Of a stretch of 13,245 nt of DNA, positions 1 to 8,588 are shown in pieces; the first letter of the stretch is position 1; the number at the start of each line of letters is the position of its first letter. Made by a program: the position numbers and the translations under genes. The notes beneath the pieces were generated by a model, which was not told the DNA's origin, did not search any database, and saw only the letters and a list, made by a program, of their open reading frames with translations. The stretch comes from JBBRLA01 sp038231615 (lineage in GTDB: Bacteria > Myxococcota_A > Polyangia > Palsa-1104 > JAEUJZ01), in contig JBBRLA010000181.1 in assembly GCA_038231615.1 (NCBI GenBank), forward strand, positions 1 to 13,245, in the 5' to 3' direction.

Positions 1-1966
1 CCGGCTTGCCATCCCGCGGGACCTGCGATTCGCTTCCGGGCGGGGCGGTTGCCCGGCCCGGCGTGGGTGGTTTCGCCGGGCGCACCCCGATGAGCGAGGT
101 CTCCGGGAACTCGCCCTGGGTCTTGGCGCTCCATTTGAACATCACCGGGATCAGCACCGCGATGGCAAACCCGATTCCCAGGCAGGCGAAGAGCACCCAG
201 CGCCGCGGCCCGGAGAAGGGGCCCGGCGCAAAGATGACGGGGCCCGGCGGGGGCAGGGGAGTCGGCACCGCCAGCGTCCCCTCCCACATGGGCAAAAGCC
301 CGGTGGGCGCGGCGCCTCCGGGCAGGAGCAGCGCGCCGGTCAGCGGCTCGGACCCTCCGGCTTGCGCGGGTCCGGTGGCGCGCATGCCCAGGGGCACCGA
401 GTTCGCGTCCGGCGGCAGGCTCACCTCCTTGTTGGTCAGGCCGGGGCCGGAAAGGTCGGGCGCCGGATGCAGGTCGGTGGCGGTGGCCGCGCGGGGATCA
501 TCGGCGGTCCTGGTGACGCTGTTGTCGATGGGATCGGGGTAAAGGGTAGGGCGCCCGGCCAGGACCGGCTGGGTGGCGGTGGCGCCCGCGCCTGCGCCCG
601 CTGGCGACTGCGGGCGCCTGGGGGTGGGCCCGGAAGAGGGTGCCGAGATCGGCCTCGTGGGGACCGATTCCGACGAGGGCTTCAGCGGATCCGTGGGCGT
701 CCGTCCCGGGCCGAGCATCCCCAGGGGCAAGGCCGCCAGCTGGATTTCGGTCTCCTCGTCATGAAGGAACGGGTTGTCCAGCGCCGGCAGCACGGGCAGT
801 GCCGGCCGCGGCGGCGGCGACACCGCGGACGGAAAGAGGCCCGCCGGCAGCATGCTGGAGGGGATGATGTAGCTGGGAAAGACGCTGCTCGGGAGCGCGC
901 TGATCGATCCCGATCCCGAGCCCGAGGCCTTGGCCCCGAGCACCATCAGGCTGGAGTCGTTGCGCCCCCCCGCACTGAGCAGCGCGGTCTCGGGCAGGGG
1001 CCCCACCCGATGCAGCAGATCGCCTGCGTCCGCCGGGCGCCTGCCGGCGTCCAGGGAGAGAACGTCGTTCACCAGGGACAGAAACTCCTCGGACAGCGGC
1101 ATCCCGGGGCACAGTTCGGAAAGCGGCGTCGGCGCGCGGACCAGGCGCTGCATCGAGAGCATCTCCAGGTTCTCGTCGCCGGGGTTGCCCCAGGGCAGGC
1201 GGCCGGCCAGAAGCTCGACCAGGATCAGACCCAGGGCGTAGACGTCGGATCGGGTGTCGGCGGGGCGCCCCTCGACCTGCTCGGGGGCCATGTACAGGGG
1301 GGTGCCGATGCGGGCGTGGACGCGGGTGAGGCCGGTGTAGGTGAGGCTCTTCTGCATGCCCTCGCGGATCTTGGCGATGCCGAAGTCCAGGACCTTCACC
1401 TGATCGTAATCGCCGCGCCGGCTCTTCCTGCGGGCGATGAAGATGTTGTCGGGCTTCAGGTCCCGGTGGATGACGCCCTTCTCATGGGCTGCGGCCATGG
1501 CCTCGACGGCGGGAAGCCACAGGTCCAGGGCCCTGCCGGGGGGCAGAGGGCCCTCCCTGCGCAGCACCTGCGACAGGCTTTCGCCTTCCAGGTACTCCAT
1601 GGCGATGTAGACTTGGCCGTCCTCGGCGTGGCCGCTGTCGTAGATGGTGATGGCGTTGCGATGCTCGAAGCTGGAGGCGGCCTGTGCTTCGCGCTCGAAG
1701 CGGCTGACCATCTCCTCGCTGGAGCACAGCTCGGCGCGCAAAAGCTTGACCGCCACCTTGCGCCCCATGGGGAGTTGTATCGCCTCGTAGACCGCCCCCA
1801 TGCTGCCGGTCCCCAGCAGGCTGCGCAGGACAAACTTGCCGGCCAGGAACCGTTCCACGTCCTCGAGGCGGCTGCCATGCTTGGGACAAAACTGGATTTC
1901 GACGGGGTAGACCGTCTGGCAATCGGGGCAATACCGTGCCCGCACGGGTCGGGACTGCGGGGTCAC
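1..1966 (-). CDS. Membrane-anchored Ser/Thr protein kinase with N-terminal zinc ribbon (3' end outside window)
   Basis: At least 655 codons; the frame is still open at base 2. An N-terminal zinc ribbon (C13-x2-C16, C27-x2-H30) precedes a complete Hanks-type kinase domain at about residues 45-315. Visible motifs are the glycine loop GTGSMGAVY (52-60), VAVK with Lys74, HRD at 167-169, DFG at 194-196 and APE at 227-229, with several Ser/Thr in the activation loop. A Pro/Ala/Ser-rich linker (about 320-585) leads to one hydrophobic helix at 590-610, then a tail exposed outside the membrane. This is the PknB-like layout: cytoplasmic ATP-dependent Ser/Thr phosphorylation with a sensor or anchor beyond the membrane. 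No ATG exists between the upstream in-frame stop and the ribbon, so I chose GTG at 1966; GTG at 1945 is the alternative, and neither has a good Shine-Dalgarno. It lies 127 bp downstream of ftsH on the same strand, so co-transcription is possible. Kinase identity is certain; the substrate is unknown. Confidence 0.95.
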   Translation of the reverse strand, partial: MTPQSRPVRARYCPDCQTVYPVEIQFCPKHGSRLEDVERFLAGKFVLRSLLGTGSMGAVYEAIQLPMGRKVAVKLLRAELCSSEEMVSRFEREAQAASSFEHRNAITIYDSGHAEDGQVYIAMEYLEGESLSQVLRREGPLPPGRALDLWLPAVEAMAAAHEKGVIHRDLKPDNIFIARRKSRRGDYDQVKVLDFGIAKIREGMQKSLTYTGLTRVHARIGTPLYMAPEQVEGRPADTRSDVYALGLILVELLAGRLPWGNPGDENLEMLSMQRLVRAPTPLSELCPGMPLSEEFLSLVNDVLSLDAGRRPADAGDLLHRVGPLPETALLSAGGRNDSSLMVLGAKASGSGSGSISALPSSVFPSYIIPSSMLPAGLFPSAVSPPPRPALPVLPALDNPFLHDEETEIQLAALPLGMLGPGRTPTDPLKPSSESVPTRPISAPSSGPTPRRPQSPAGAGAGATATQPVLAGRPTLYPDPIDNSVTRTADDPRAATATDLHPAPDLSGPGLTNKEVSLPPDANSVPLGMRATGPAQAGGSEPLTGALLLPGGAAPTGLLPMWEGTLAVPTPLPPPGPVIFAPGPFSGPRRWVLFACLGIGFAIAVLIPVMFKWSAKTQGEFPETSLIGVRPAKPPTPGRATAPPGSESQVPRDGKP

Positions 1967-2093
1967 GAAGGCCCCGCCGAGGAAGCGTGTGTCACAACTC
2001 GTCCCTCACCACTGTGCATGCGCCCGGCCTGGCCTTGGCCACCTAGTATCGCACAGGACGCGGCCCCATGAAACAGAAAACGGAGTCTTTCGC

Positions 2094-4046
2094 TTACATG
2101 GGGCCTTGGGCGGTCTGATACGGATGCAGCACGATCTCTCTGAACCGCCGCCCGTCGAGGACCTCGTTCTTCAAAAGCTCCGCGACCGCCTGTAAGATCG
2201 CCGGCCGGTGGTCCCGGATGAGCTGCCGCGCCTTCAGGTAAAGCTCGTCTAAGAGGGCCCTTACCTCCTGGTCGATCCGCAACGCGGTCTCGTCGCTGAC
2301 GTCCAGGCTCCGCCCCATGCCGTTCAGCTCCAGGAAGGCCCCGCGCCCCGCGTCGAACGACTGGAGGCCCAGCGACGTGGACATGCCGAACTCGGTGGCC
2401 ATGCGCCGGCCGATCTCCGTCGCCCGCTGCAGGTCGTCCTGGGCGCCGGTGGAGATGTCCTCCAGCAATTCTTCCTCGGCGGCCCGCCCGCCCAGAAGCA
2501 TGGTGATGCGATCTCGCAGCTCGCCCTTGGTCATCAGGTAGCGATCCGTAGCGTCTACCGGGCCGGCGACCTCGCCACTGGCGCCAGGCGGCCCGGCGAC
2601 CGGCGTGTGCATGGTATAGCCCAGCGCCGCCACCCCGCGGGGCACGATGCTGATTTTCTTCACTTCGTCCATGGCGCCCGGCAGAAGGGTCGCCACCAGC
2701 GCGTGGCCGCATTCGTGGTGCGCCACCTGCCGCTTCTCCCGGGGAGACAGGCGCCGGGACTTGCGCTCGAGCCCGGCCACCACCCGCTCCAGCGCCTCCA
2801 TGAAGTCCGCCCCGGTGACCTCGTCACCCTTGCGCCGCGCCGCCAGGAGCGCCGCCTCGTTGACCAGGTTCGCCAGGTCGGCCCCCACCAGCCCCGCGGT
2901 CATCGCCGCCACCTGTTGCAGGTCCACGTCCTTGCCCAGCACGACTTTCTTGGCGTGTACCTTCAGCACCTCGACGCGATCGTCCAGCGTCGGCCGGTCC
3001 ACCACCACCCGGCGATCGAAACGCCCCGCCCGCAAGAGCGCCGGATCGAGGATCTCGGGCCGGTTGGTCGCGGCCATGATGATCACCCCCGCCGAGGTGT
3101 CAAAGCCGTCCATCTCGGTCAGAAGCTGGTTCAGGGTCTGCTCCCGCTCCTCGTGGGTGGCCATCGGCCCGGCCACGCCCCGCGCCCGCCCCAGGGCGTC
3201 CAGCTCGTCGATAAAAATGATGCAGGGCGCCTTCTCCTTGGCCTGGGCGAAAAGGTCGCGCACCCGCGCCGCCCCCACGCCGACGAACATCTCGACAAAC
3301 TCGGCGCCGCTGATGGAGAAGAACGGCACCTTGGCTTCCCCGGCGACGGCACGGGCCAGCAGCGTCTTGCCGGTCCCCGGCGGTCCCACCAGCAACACCC
3401 CTCGGGGGATGCGCCCGCCCAGGCGGGTGTAGCGGTCGGGGGTGCGCAGGAACTCGATGATCTCGACCAGTTCGTCCTTGGCCTCGTGCTGCCCAGCCAC
3501 GTCGGCGAAGCTGACCCCGGTGCCCTTCTCGCCATAAACCTGGGCGCGGTTTTTACCAAAATTCATGACCGGGCCGCCGGGCCCTCCAAGTCCGCCCAGC
3601 CCCAGGCCCCCGGCCTTGCGCATCAGCCAGCTTCCAGCAAAGTAGATGAAGAAGAGCGGCAGGAGCCAGGTGATCCACCCCATCAGCGACGACTGGGTGG
3701 ACACCGAATCATAGGGTACCTTCTTGCCGTTCAGCTTGCCGATGAGGTCCTTCTCCACCGACTCCAGCCGCCCGGTGCGGTACAACTCCTTGCTGTCCTT
3801 CACCTCGCCCTTGATGGTGTCCACCTCGAAGGTCACCCGCTTGTTGATCTTGCCGTCGTCGATGAGCTTCTCGAACTGGTCGAAGCTCACCCGCTGCTCG
3901 CTGGGGGCGAAGAGCCGCGGCAGCACGAAGAGGGCCAGGATCACGAGCGGCAGCCACAACTTCGAGCTGAAGGGCCCGCTTTCGGGTGCCCCGGCGTTCT
4001 CGCCTGGCTTTTTGGTCTTTTTTTCTGTAGGTTTCAGTACGGGCAC
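2094..4046 (-). CDS. ftsH: ATP-dependent zinc metalloprotease FtsH
   Basis: 650 residues, the usual FtsH length. Two membrane helices (about 30-46 and 121-142) flank a small periplasmic domain. A Gly-rich linker leads to the AAA+ module: Walker A GPPGTGKT (221-228), Walker B IIFIDE (276-281), and the second region of homology around 327-345 with arginine fingers. The M41 peptidase domain has HECGH (444-448) as the zinc site; Asp538 in STGAQDD is the likely third ligand by alignment with E. coli. The family extracts and degrades misassembled membrane proteins and short-lived cytosolic regulators at the inner membrane. The start is GTG, with GGAG at 4058-4055 eight bases upstream. A Gly/Pro/Ala-rich stretch at about 483-500, between YTMHTP and DRYLMTK, is longer than in E. 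coli FtsH. It is divergent from psd, with a kinase gene downstream. Identity is essentially certain. Confidence 0.98.
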   Translation of the reverse strand: MPVLKPTEKKTKKPGENAGAPESGPFSSKLWLPLVILALFVLPRLFAPSEQRVSFDQFEKLIDDGKINKRVTFEVDTIKGEVKDSKELYRTGRLESVEKDLIGKLNGKKVPYDSVSTQSSLMGWITWLLPLFFIYFAGSWLMRKAGGLGLGGLGGPGGPVMNFGKNRAQVYGEKGTGVSFADVAGQHEAKDELVEIIEFLRTPDRYTRLGGRIPRGVLLVGPPGTGKTLLARAVAGEAKVPFFSISGAEFVEMFVGVGAARVRDLFAQAKEKAPCIIFIDELDALGRARGVAGPMATHEEREQTLNQLLTEMDGFDTSAGVIIMAATNRPEILDPALLRAGRFDRRVVVDRPTLDDRVEVLKVHAKKVVLGKDVDLQQVAAMTAGLVGADLANLVNEAALLAARRKGDEVTGADFMEALERVVAGLERKSRRLSPREKRQVAHHECGHALVATLLPGAMDEVKKISIVPRGVAALGYTMHTPVAGPPGASGEVAGPVDATDRYLMTKGELRDRITMLLGGRAAEEELLEDISTGAQDDLQRATEIGRRMATEFGMSTSLGLQSFDAGRGAFLELNGMGRSLDVSDETALRIDQEVRALLDELYLKARQLIRDHRPAILQAVAELLKNEVLDGRRFREIVLHPYQTAQGPM

Positions 4047-4154
4047 GCGTCACGCTCCAACTCCGCAACTGTGGACTATGTAGATCGGGATCGGGGATTT
4101 GGCGAATCGATAAGTCAATTGATCGAAGTCCCCCCGTCTCCTAGGATAGGACGG
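4047..4154. promoter_or_regulatory. Divergent ftsH/psd control region
   Basis: This 108-bp spacer must hold the start signals of both genes, unless psd is read from further upstream. Reading toward ftsH, TTGACTT (4118-4112) and CCCCGATC (4096-4089) are 15 bp apart. That loosely resembles the E. coli sigma-32 pattern CTTGAAA/CCCCATnT, with mismatches in both boxes, so it is only a candidate. A dyad TCGAT(4107-4111)/ATCGA(4122-4126) with a 10-bp spacer overlaps the first box and could be an operator. GATCGG is tandemly repeated at 4083-4094. For psd, AGGA at 4143-4146 lies eight bases before the ATG and is the likely ribosome binding site. No clear promoter is seen in the psd direction. Confidence 0.4.
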
Positions 4155-5039
4155 ATGTCTAGTAAGCTCCCCATCACCGACCGGATCGCCGCCGAGATTC
4201 TCCACTGGTTCCCGAAACAGGCGTTCAGCCAGGGCCTGGGCTGGGCCTCTCGCCTGAGGGTGCCAGCGCCGCTGCGCCGGCCGGTCTACGGGGGGTTCGC
4301 CTGGCGCTACGGCATCGACCTGCACGAGCTGGACCGGCCCCTGGCCGACTTCGAGCGCTTCGACGACTTTTTCTGTCGGCCCCTCATGGACGGCACGCGG
4401 ACGGTGGCCCCGGGGGATGATGTGCTGGCCTCGCCCTGCGACGGGGTGCTCTCGGAACACGGCCTCATCGATGAGGGCAAGTGCATCCAGGCCAAGGGCA
4501 TCGACTACACCCTCTCGGGGCTCCTCATGGACGACGCGGTGGCTCGGCGCTTCACCGGGGGGAACTTCGCGACCCTGTACCTGGCGCCGAAGAACTACCA
4601 CCGGGTCCACGCGCCGCTCTCGGGACAGGTCACCGGCTACCGCCACGTCCCTGGGGCGCGCTACCCGGTGAATTCCCTCTCGGTGCGTAGCGTGCCGGGA
4701 CTTTTCTGCCGCAACGAGCGGCTGGTGACCTACCTTTCCACCGCCCTGGGCGAGGTGGCGCTGGTGATGGTGGCCGCCACCGGGGTGGGACACATCACGG
4801 TCAGCTACGAGCCCTCCCTCAGCACGCCTGCGGGGGGCCCCGACCGGGGCGCGGCAGTCTATGATGTTCCCAAGGACCTTGCGAAAGGAGCGGAGCTGGG
4901 CATGTTTCATCTGGGCTCGACCGTGATCCTCCTCTTTGAGTCGGGGCGGGTGTTGATCGACACCGCGCCGGGCTCGGCGGTACGCTTCGGCCAGCCGCTG
5001 GGCAGGAAAAACCCCCTCTACCCATTGAAGGGCCGGTAG
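4155..5039 (+). CDS. psd: Phosphatidylserine decarboxylase proenzyme
   Basis: 294 residues, close to proteobacterial Psd. It converts phosphatidylserine to phosphatidylethanolamine at the inner membrane. The family makes its own pyruvoyl cofactor by self-cleavage at a G-S-T site; here LGST is at 253-256, so the beta chain would be about 1-254 and the alpha chain 255-294 with Ser255 becoming the pyruvoyl group. The catalytic Asp-His-Ser set is present: Asp96 in SPCDG, His152 in YHRVHAP, and Ser255. ATG at 4155 has AGGA eight bases upstream and gives a normal family N-terminus; the same frame is open far upstream, but that part is only antisense to ftsH. The methyltransferase gene starts one base after the stop, so the two are probably co-transcribed and translationally coupled. 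No pssA is seen in the window. Confidence 0.96.
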   Translation: MSSKLPITDRIAAEILHWFPKQAFSQGLGWASRLRVPAPLRRPVYGGFAWRYGIDLHELDRPLADFERFDDFFCRPLMDGTRTVAPGDDVLASPCDGVLSEHGLIDEGKCIQAKGIDYTLSGLLMDDAVARRFTGGNFATLYLAPKNYHRVHAPLSGQVTGYRHVPGARYPVNSLSVRSVPGLFCRNERLVTYLSTALGEVALVMVAATGVGHITVSYEPSLSTPAGGPDRGAAVYDVPKDLAKGAELGMFHLGSTVILLFESGRVLIDTAPGSAVRFGQPLGRKNPLYPLKGR

Positions 5040-5040
5040 A

Positions 5041-8000
5041 TTGAGCGGGACAGATCAGAGCCTGATGGCGGAGATCTGGTTCAGCCAGGGCGAGCTGGAA
5101 GAACTGAACGCGGAGCTGGCGGCCGGTTCGACGCCCCTGAAGGGGTACGCCGAGTCGGTGGTCTCGCGGCTGCGGCCGACGCCCTTCGATCTGCTGGTGG
5201 ACATGGCCTTCGCCGCCGAGGAGCAGCGGCCGGTGCGGGTCGCCGGGGCCGCCGGTCCCGGGGGCACGCCGAACGCCCCGGGTTCGGGGAGCGAGAGCGG
5301 TCCCACTGCCAGCCGCGATGCCGGGGTCCGGGTCTGCGAGAGCGGGGAGTTGGTCGCTTCATCGCCGCCGCCGCCAATGACGCCCTCCATGCTGCGATCG
5401 CGTCCGCCCAGACGCAGCGTGTCGATTTCCGGCGAGATCGACGTGCCGGTGGACCTGCGGGCGACGCAGCCGCAGCTCCCGGCGATGAACCTGGACGAGT
5501 CGCCCTTCGCCACGGTGGAGGTCAGCTACGACGAGCCGGTGCGCCACGCCCCCGAGATCGCCGCCCTGGCCGCCGCCGTCGCACTGGCCATCGAGGGCGA
5601 AGGGGGCGACGAACGCGGCGCCTCGGCGGACGACGTGCTCAGCTCATCCCCGTCGCCGGGCGCGAGTAGCCTGAAAGTGGCGGTGTCCACCGAGGTCGGC
5701 GGCAGCGTCCGCAACACCCAGGCCTCGGCCATCGAGGCGCTGACCCGAGCCGTGCAGGAGTCGATGGCCCCCTCCCGCACTGCGCCGGCCCCGGAGGCCC
5801 AAAAGGTTCAAGAGCAGCGCCAGGAGGCCCTCGCCGCCGAGGAACCGATCGCCGAGGAGGACCGCGACGAAGACTTGGAGATCGATGGGGACGTGGCGGA
5901 CGAAGACGAGGCAGAGGCAGAGGGCGACGAGAACGAGGCGCGTGCCCAGGGCGAGGCGGACCCGGCACAGGCAGACCGTTCGACGGAGCGGGCCGAACCG
6001 ATGGCCGCGGCAGACGCCGGCCCGGTTCCCGCCACCCTCGAAGAAGACACCGATGAGCTGACCGGCGCAGCCCCGGCAAAGGACGAGCTTCTCGCCTCGG
6101 CCCGCACGCCGGTGACCACGCTCGACGAGGTCGAGGTCGATCTGGTCGGCGAGGATGAGGCGCCCCCGTCCCCGCGGCAATCGATTCCGCCGCCTCCGCC
6201 AAGACAGGCCAGGCTCACCGAGAAACCCGAGACGAAGCCCGGACCTGAACCCGATGGCACCGAGGAAGTCCTTGGGTCGTCGGCCACCCCGATCGCGCCC
6301 CGCCCGTCGTTTCCTCTGGCCGCCGCCGCCGCTTCTCGCCCGGGGGAGGGCATCCCGCAGACGCCGATCACCGCGGTCACCCGGCCGCTGCCGCTGGTTT
6401 CCGAGGAGGGCCGCGCGCCGGCCTCGCCGCCCAAGGGCCTGCCGCCGGTGCGGCGTCGCACCCCGCCCCTGGGGGTGCCACTGTCCTCCTGGCTGGCCAC
6501 GGCAACGCCCGAGGCGATCTCCAGAGAGGCCACCCCGCCGCGCGAGCCGAGCGTGGTGGTGGAGCCCGAGCCCCGGCCACCGCGTCTGGAGGGCACCGAC
6601 CCGATGTTCCGCAAGCCCCGGCCGCCCGCCGCCACCCGGGGCTCTGGCGAGCTGACCGACCCGGCGCCGCCGCCTCCGCCTCCGGGTGAGCCGCAACGCA
6701 TCCTGCGGCCGGAGACCACCGAGCCGATCCGCACCGGCGGGTTGATGCGCAGCAGACGTCCGCTGGAGCCAGGGGCGCCGGTCCCGGTTCCGCTGGTTCC
6801 CTCAGGCCCGATGGGCCGCGAGTCCACGCCCCCGCCGATTCCCCCGCGCCACACGCCCTCGCCCGTGTCGCCGTCGGCGGTCACCCCACATGAGCCCTCG
6901 TCGCGCGACACGCCGCCGCTTTTGGCGATCGGCTCCGAGGGCGAGTTCGCCCTGCACGAGATGGAGACCCCGCCCAGGGGCACCCAGGCGCCTGCGCATC
7001 CATCGGCGGCGGCGTCCCCTGGGGTGCCGGTGTCTCCCTCGGCGCCGGTACCGCCCTCGGTGCCGGTGTCCCCCGCGGCGCTGGCGCTCTCTTCAGTGCC
7101 GGTGCCCCGCCTCGTCGAGGGTACCCAGTCGAGCCGGCCGCGCATCCAGCCCGAGGAGATCTCCGGGGCGATCCAGCGCGCCGCGGAAGGCCAGCGCCCG
7201 TCCGAGGGGGCTGGCCCCGTCAGGCGGCCGACCCCGGTGATGGCCGGCCCGGGGGACAAGTCGACCGGAAGCAGCGGCACCCACATCCCCGTCGCGGCCG
7301 CAATGCCGCCCGCCCCGCCGCCAGGGGTCAGCAACCCGCCCCGGTCCTCAACCCAGCAGAGCGGGCCGGCCGTGCCCCGGATCTCGCCGACGCCTTCCAT
7401 TCCGCCGCCGCCGATTCCCGCGAGCGCGTCGATTGCCGTCCCGCCGCCGCCGCCTGTCGCAACCCCCCAGGTGGCGCCGCCGGCCCCGGTGCGCAACCCC
7501 TCGCTGCAGCCAGGTCCCCCGCCGGCCCCGGTCTCCCTGGCCGCCGCCCCGCCGCCGCCGCCGCCGCCCGGAGGCGCCGACGAACTGCGCCAGCGCAAGC
7601 GCCGCCGGGGCAAGCAGTGGTTCGAGGAGATCTTCGACGAGGACTACCTGCGCACGCTGCCCCATCTGACGCCGCGACAGACCGAACGCGAGGTGGCCTT
7701 CATCCAGGAGGCGCTGGAACTGCCGCCAAACTCCCGCGTGCTCGACGTGGGCTGCGGCTACGGGCGCCACGCCATGGAGATGGCGTCCCGGGGCCACCGT
7801 CCGGTAGGCATCGACCTCTCGCTGCCGCTGCTCATCCGCGCCGCTGACGCCGCCCGGCGGGTTGGGGTCAACGTCGACTTCGTCCACGGCGACATGCGCG
7901 AGATGACCTTCGAGAACGAATTCGATGCCGCCTATTGCTTCTTCACCACCTTCGGCTACTTCGACGACGACACCAACCGCAAGGTGGCGGCGGGCATCTG

Positions 8001-8361
8001 CCGGGCGCTGAAGCCCGGCGGGCGCTTCGTCCTGGACCTCATTAACCGCGACTACCTCATCGGCGATTTGCCCACTCGCATCTGGTGGCAGGGAGACGGC
8101 TGCGTGGTGCTGGAAGAGGTGGACTTCAACTACTTCACCTCCCGCCTGCAGGTGCAGCGGCAGATCATCCTTGAGGACGGCAGACAGCTCGAGCACGAGA
8201 TCTCGATCCGAGCGTATTCACTGCACGAGATCGGTAAGGTGCTGCACCACGCTGGCTTCCGCGTGCTGGAGGTCTCCGGCGGGCTCCCCCTGCGCGGGCG
8301 TTACTTCGGCAGCGATTCCAGGCAGCTTCTGGTCGTTGCCGAGAAGCGCACTGATCCATAG
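5041..8361 (+). CDS. Long disordered Pro/Ala/Glu-rich protein with C-terminal class I SAM methyltransferase
   Basis: About 1106 residues. Residues 1-60 look folded (amphipathic, with Trp13 and a helix-like stretch to about 63). Residues 65-845 are low complexity: Pro, Ala, Ser and Gly throughout, a strongly acidic block at about 265-320, and VPVSP-like repeats near 661-690. A basic patch (about 849-858) precedes a complete class I methyltransferase domain from Trp860 to the end. It has motif I VLDVGCGYG (900-908), the ribose-binding acid Asp925 in GIDLS, HGDM with Asp951, and LKPGGRFVLDL. The family transfers a methyl group from S-adenosylmethionine; the acceptor cannot be told. The start is TTG at 5041, one base after the psd stop; ATG at 5065 (MAEIW) is an alternative, and neither has a strong Shine-Dalgarno. 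The methyltransferase call is firm; the role of the disordered region is unknown. Confidence 0.85.
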   Translation: MSGTDQSLMAEIWFSQGELEELNAELAAGSTPLKGYAESVVSRLRPTPFDLLVDMAFAAEEQRPVRVAGAAGPGGTPNAPGSGSESGPTASRDAGVRVCESGELVASSPPPPMTPSMLRSRPPRRSVSISGEIDVPVDLRATQPQLPAMNLDESPFATVEVSYDEPVRHAPEIAALAAAVALAIEGEGGDERGASADDVLSSSPSPGASSLKVAVSTEVGGSVRNTQASAIEALTRAVQESMAPSRTAPAPEAQKVQEQRQEALAAEEPIAEEDRDEDLEIDGDVADEDEAEAEGDENEARAQGEADPAQADRSTERAEPMAAADAGPVPATLEEDTDELTGAAPAKDELLASARTPVTTLDEVEVDLVGEDEAPPSPRQSIPPPPPRQARLTEKPETKPGPEPDGTEEVLGSSATPIAPRPSFPLAAAAASRPGEGIPQTPITAVTRPLPLVSEEGRAPASPPKGLPPVRRRTPPLGVPLSSWLATATPEAISREATPPREPSVVVEPEPRPPRLEGTDPMFRKPRPPAATRGSGELTDPAPPPPPPGEPQRILRPETTEPIRTGGLMRSRRPLEPGAPVPVPLVPSGPMGRESTPPPIPPRHTPSPVSPSAVTPHEPSSRDTPPLLAIGSEGEFALHEMETPPRGTQAPAHPSAAASPGVPVSPSAPVPPSVPVSPAALALSSVPVPRLVEGTQSSRPRIQPEEISGAIQRAAEGQRPSEGAGPVRRPTPVMAGPGDKSTGSSGTHIPVAAAMPPAPPPGVSNPPRSSTQQSGPAVPRISPTPSIPPPPIPASASIAVPPPPPVATPQVAPPAPVRNPSLQPGPPPAPVSLAAAPPPPPPPGGADELRQRKRRRGKQWFEEIFDEDYLRTLPHLTPRQTEREVAFIQEALELPPNSRVLDVGCGYGRHAMEMASRGHRPVGIDLSLPLLIRAADAARRVGVNVDFVHGDMREMTFENEFDAAYCFFTTFGYFDDDTNRKVAAGICRALKPGGRFVLDLINRDYLIGDLPTRIWWQGDGCVVLEEVDFNYFTSRLQVQRQIILEDGRQLEHEISIRAYSLHEIGKVLHHAGFRVLEVSGGLPLRGRYFGSDSRQLLVVAEKRTDP
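7021..7110 (+). repeat. Degenerate Val-Pro-Val-Ser/Pro-Pro repeats in the disordered region
   Basis: Codons for residues about 661-690 repeat an imperfect unit of six or so residues, such as VPVSPS, APVPPS and VPVSPA, with matching DNA built on GTGCCGGTGTC-like words. This suggests expansion by slippage or unequal exchange inside the low-complexity stretch. It stays in frame and does not break the gene. Confidence 0.55.
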
Positions 8362-8363
8362 TC

Positions 8364-8385
8364 CCTGGGTCCGCTCGGCCCCAGG
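8364..8385 (+). other. Hairpin just after the methyltransferase stop codon
   Basis: CCTGGG (8364-8369) and CCCAGG (8380-8385) are perfect inverted 6-mers around a 10-base loop, two bases after the stop. No T-run follows, so this is not a standard Rho-independent terminator. It could protect the mRNA end or help Rho-dependent ending. CCTGG at 8397-8401 is an alternative partner for the right arm. Confidence 0.4.
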
Positions 8386-8588
8386 AATCTCCGTCGCCTG
8401 GTCCTCTTTGGGCCCATCTGAAAAATCCGCTTACCGACGCCTCTATTTTGCTCCTGGATGAAACTAATTTCCCTTTTCGCACGTCTAACATGACGGACCC
8501 GGTCAGGTTCAAAGGGGACGTGTTTCGCTTTTGCCGATGTTCGTATTGGCTGCATGGCGCGGTGTCGGTAAAGGTCATTGGCGATTTT

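Noticed and set aside
362..2071. Long plus-strand open frame of 569 codons opposite the kinase
   Set aside because: It is antisense to a kinase with all catalytic motifs. Its His/Gly/Arg/Ala-rich product has no domain, as expected from a shadow frame in GC-rich DNA.
2607..4154. In-frame plus-strand extension of psd to an ATG at 2607
   Set aside because: It is antisense to ftsH and low in domain content. Psd has a normal N-terminus and a ribosome binding site at 4155.
5808..7613. Minus-strand Gly/Ser-rich frame of about 600 codons
   Set aside because: It is the reverse of the Pro/Ala-rich coding stretch; the plus frame continues into a real methyltransferase, and this frame has no recognisable domain or start signal.
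8496..8520. GGTTCAAA in the sigma leader as a tRNA T-arm
   Set aside because: No matching acceptor, anticodon or D arms can be drawn around it.
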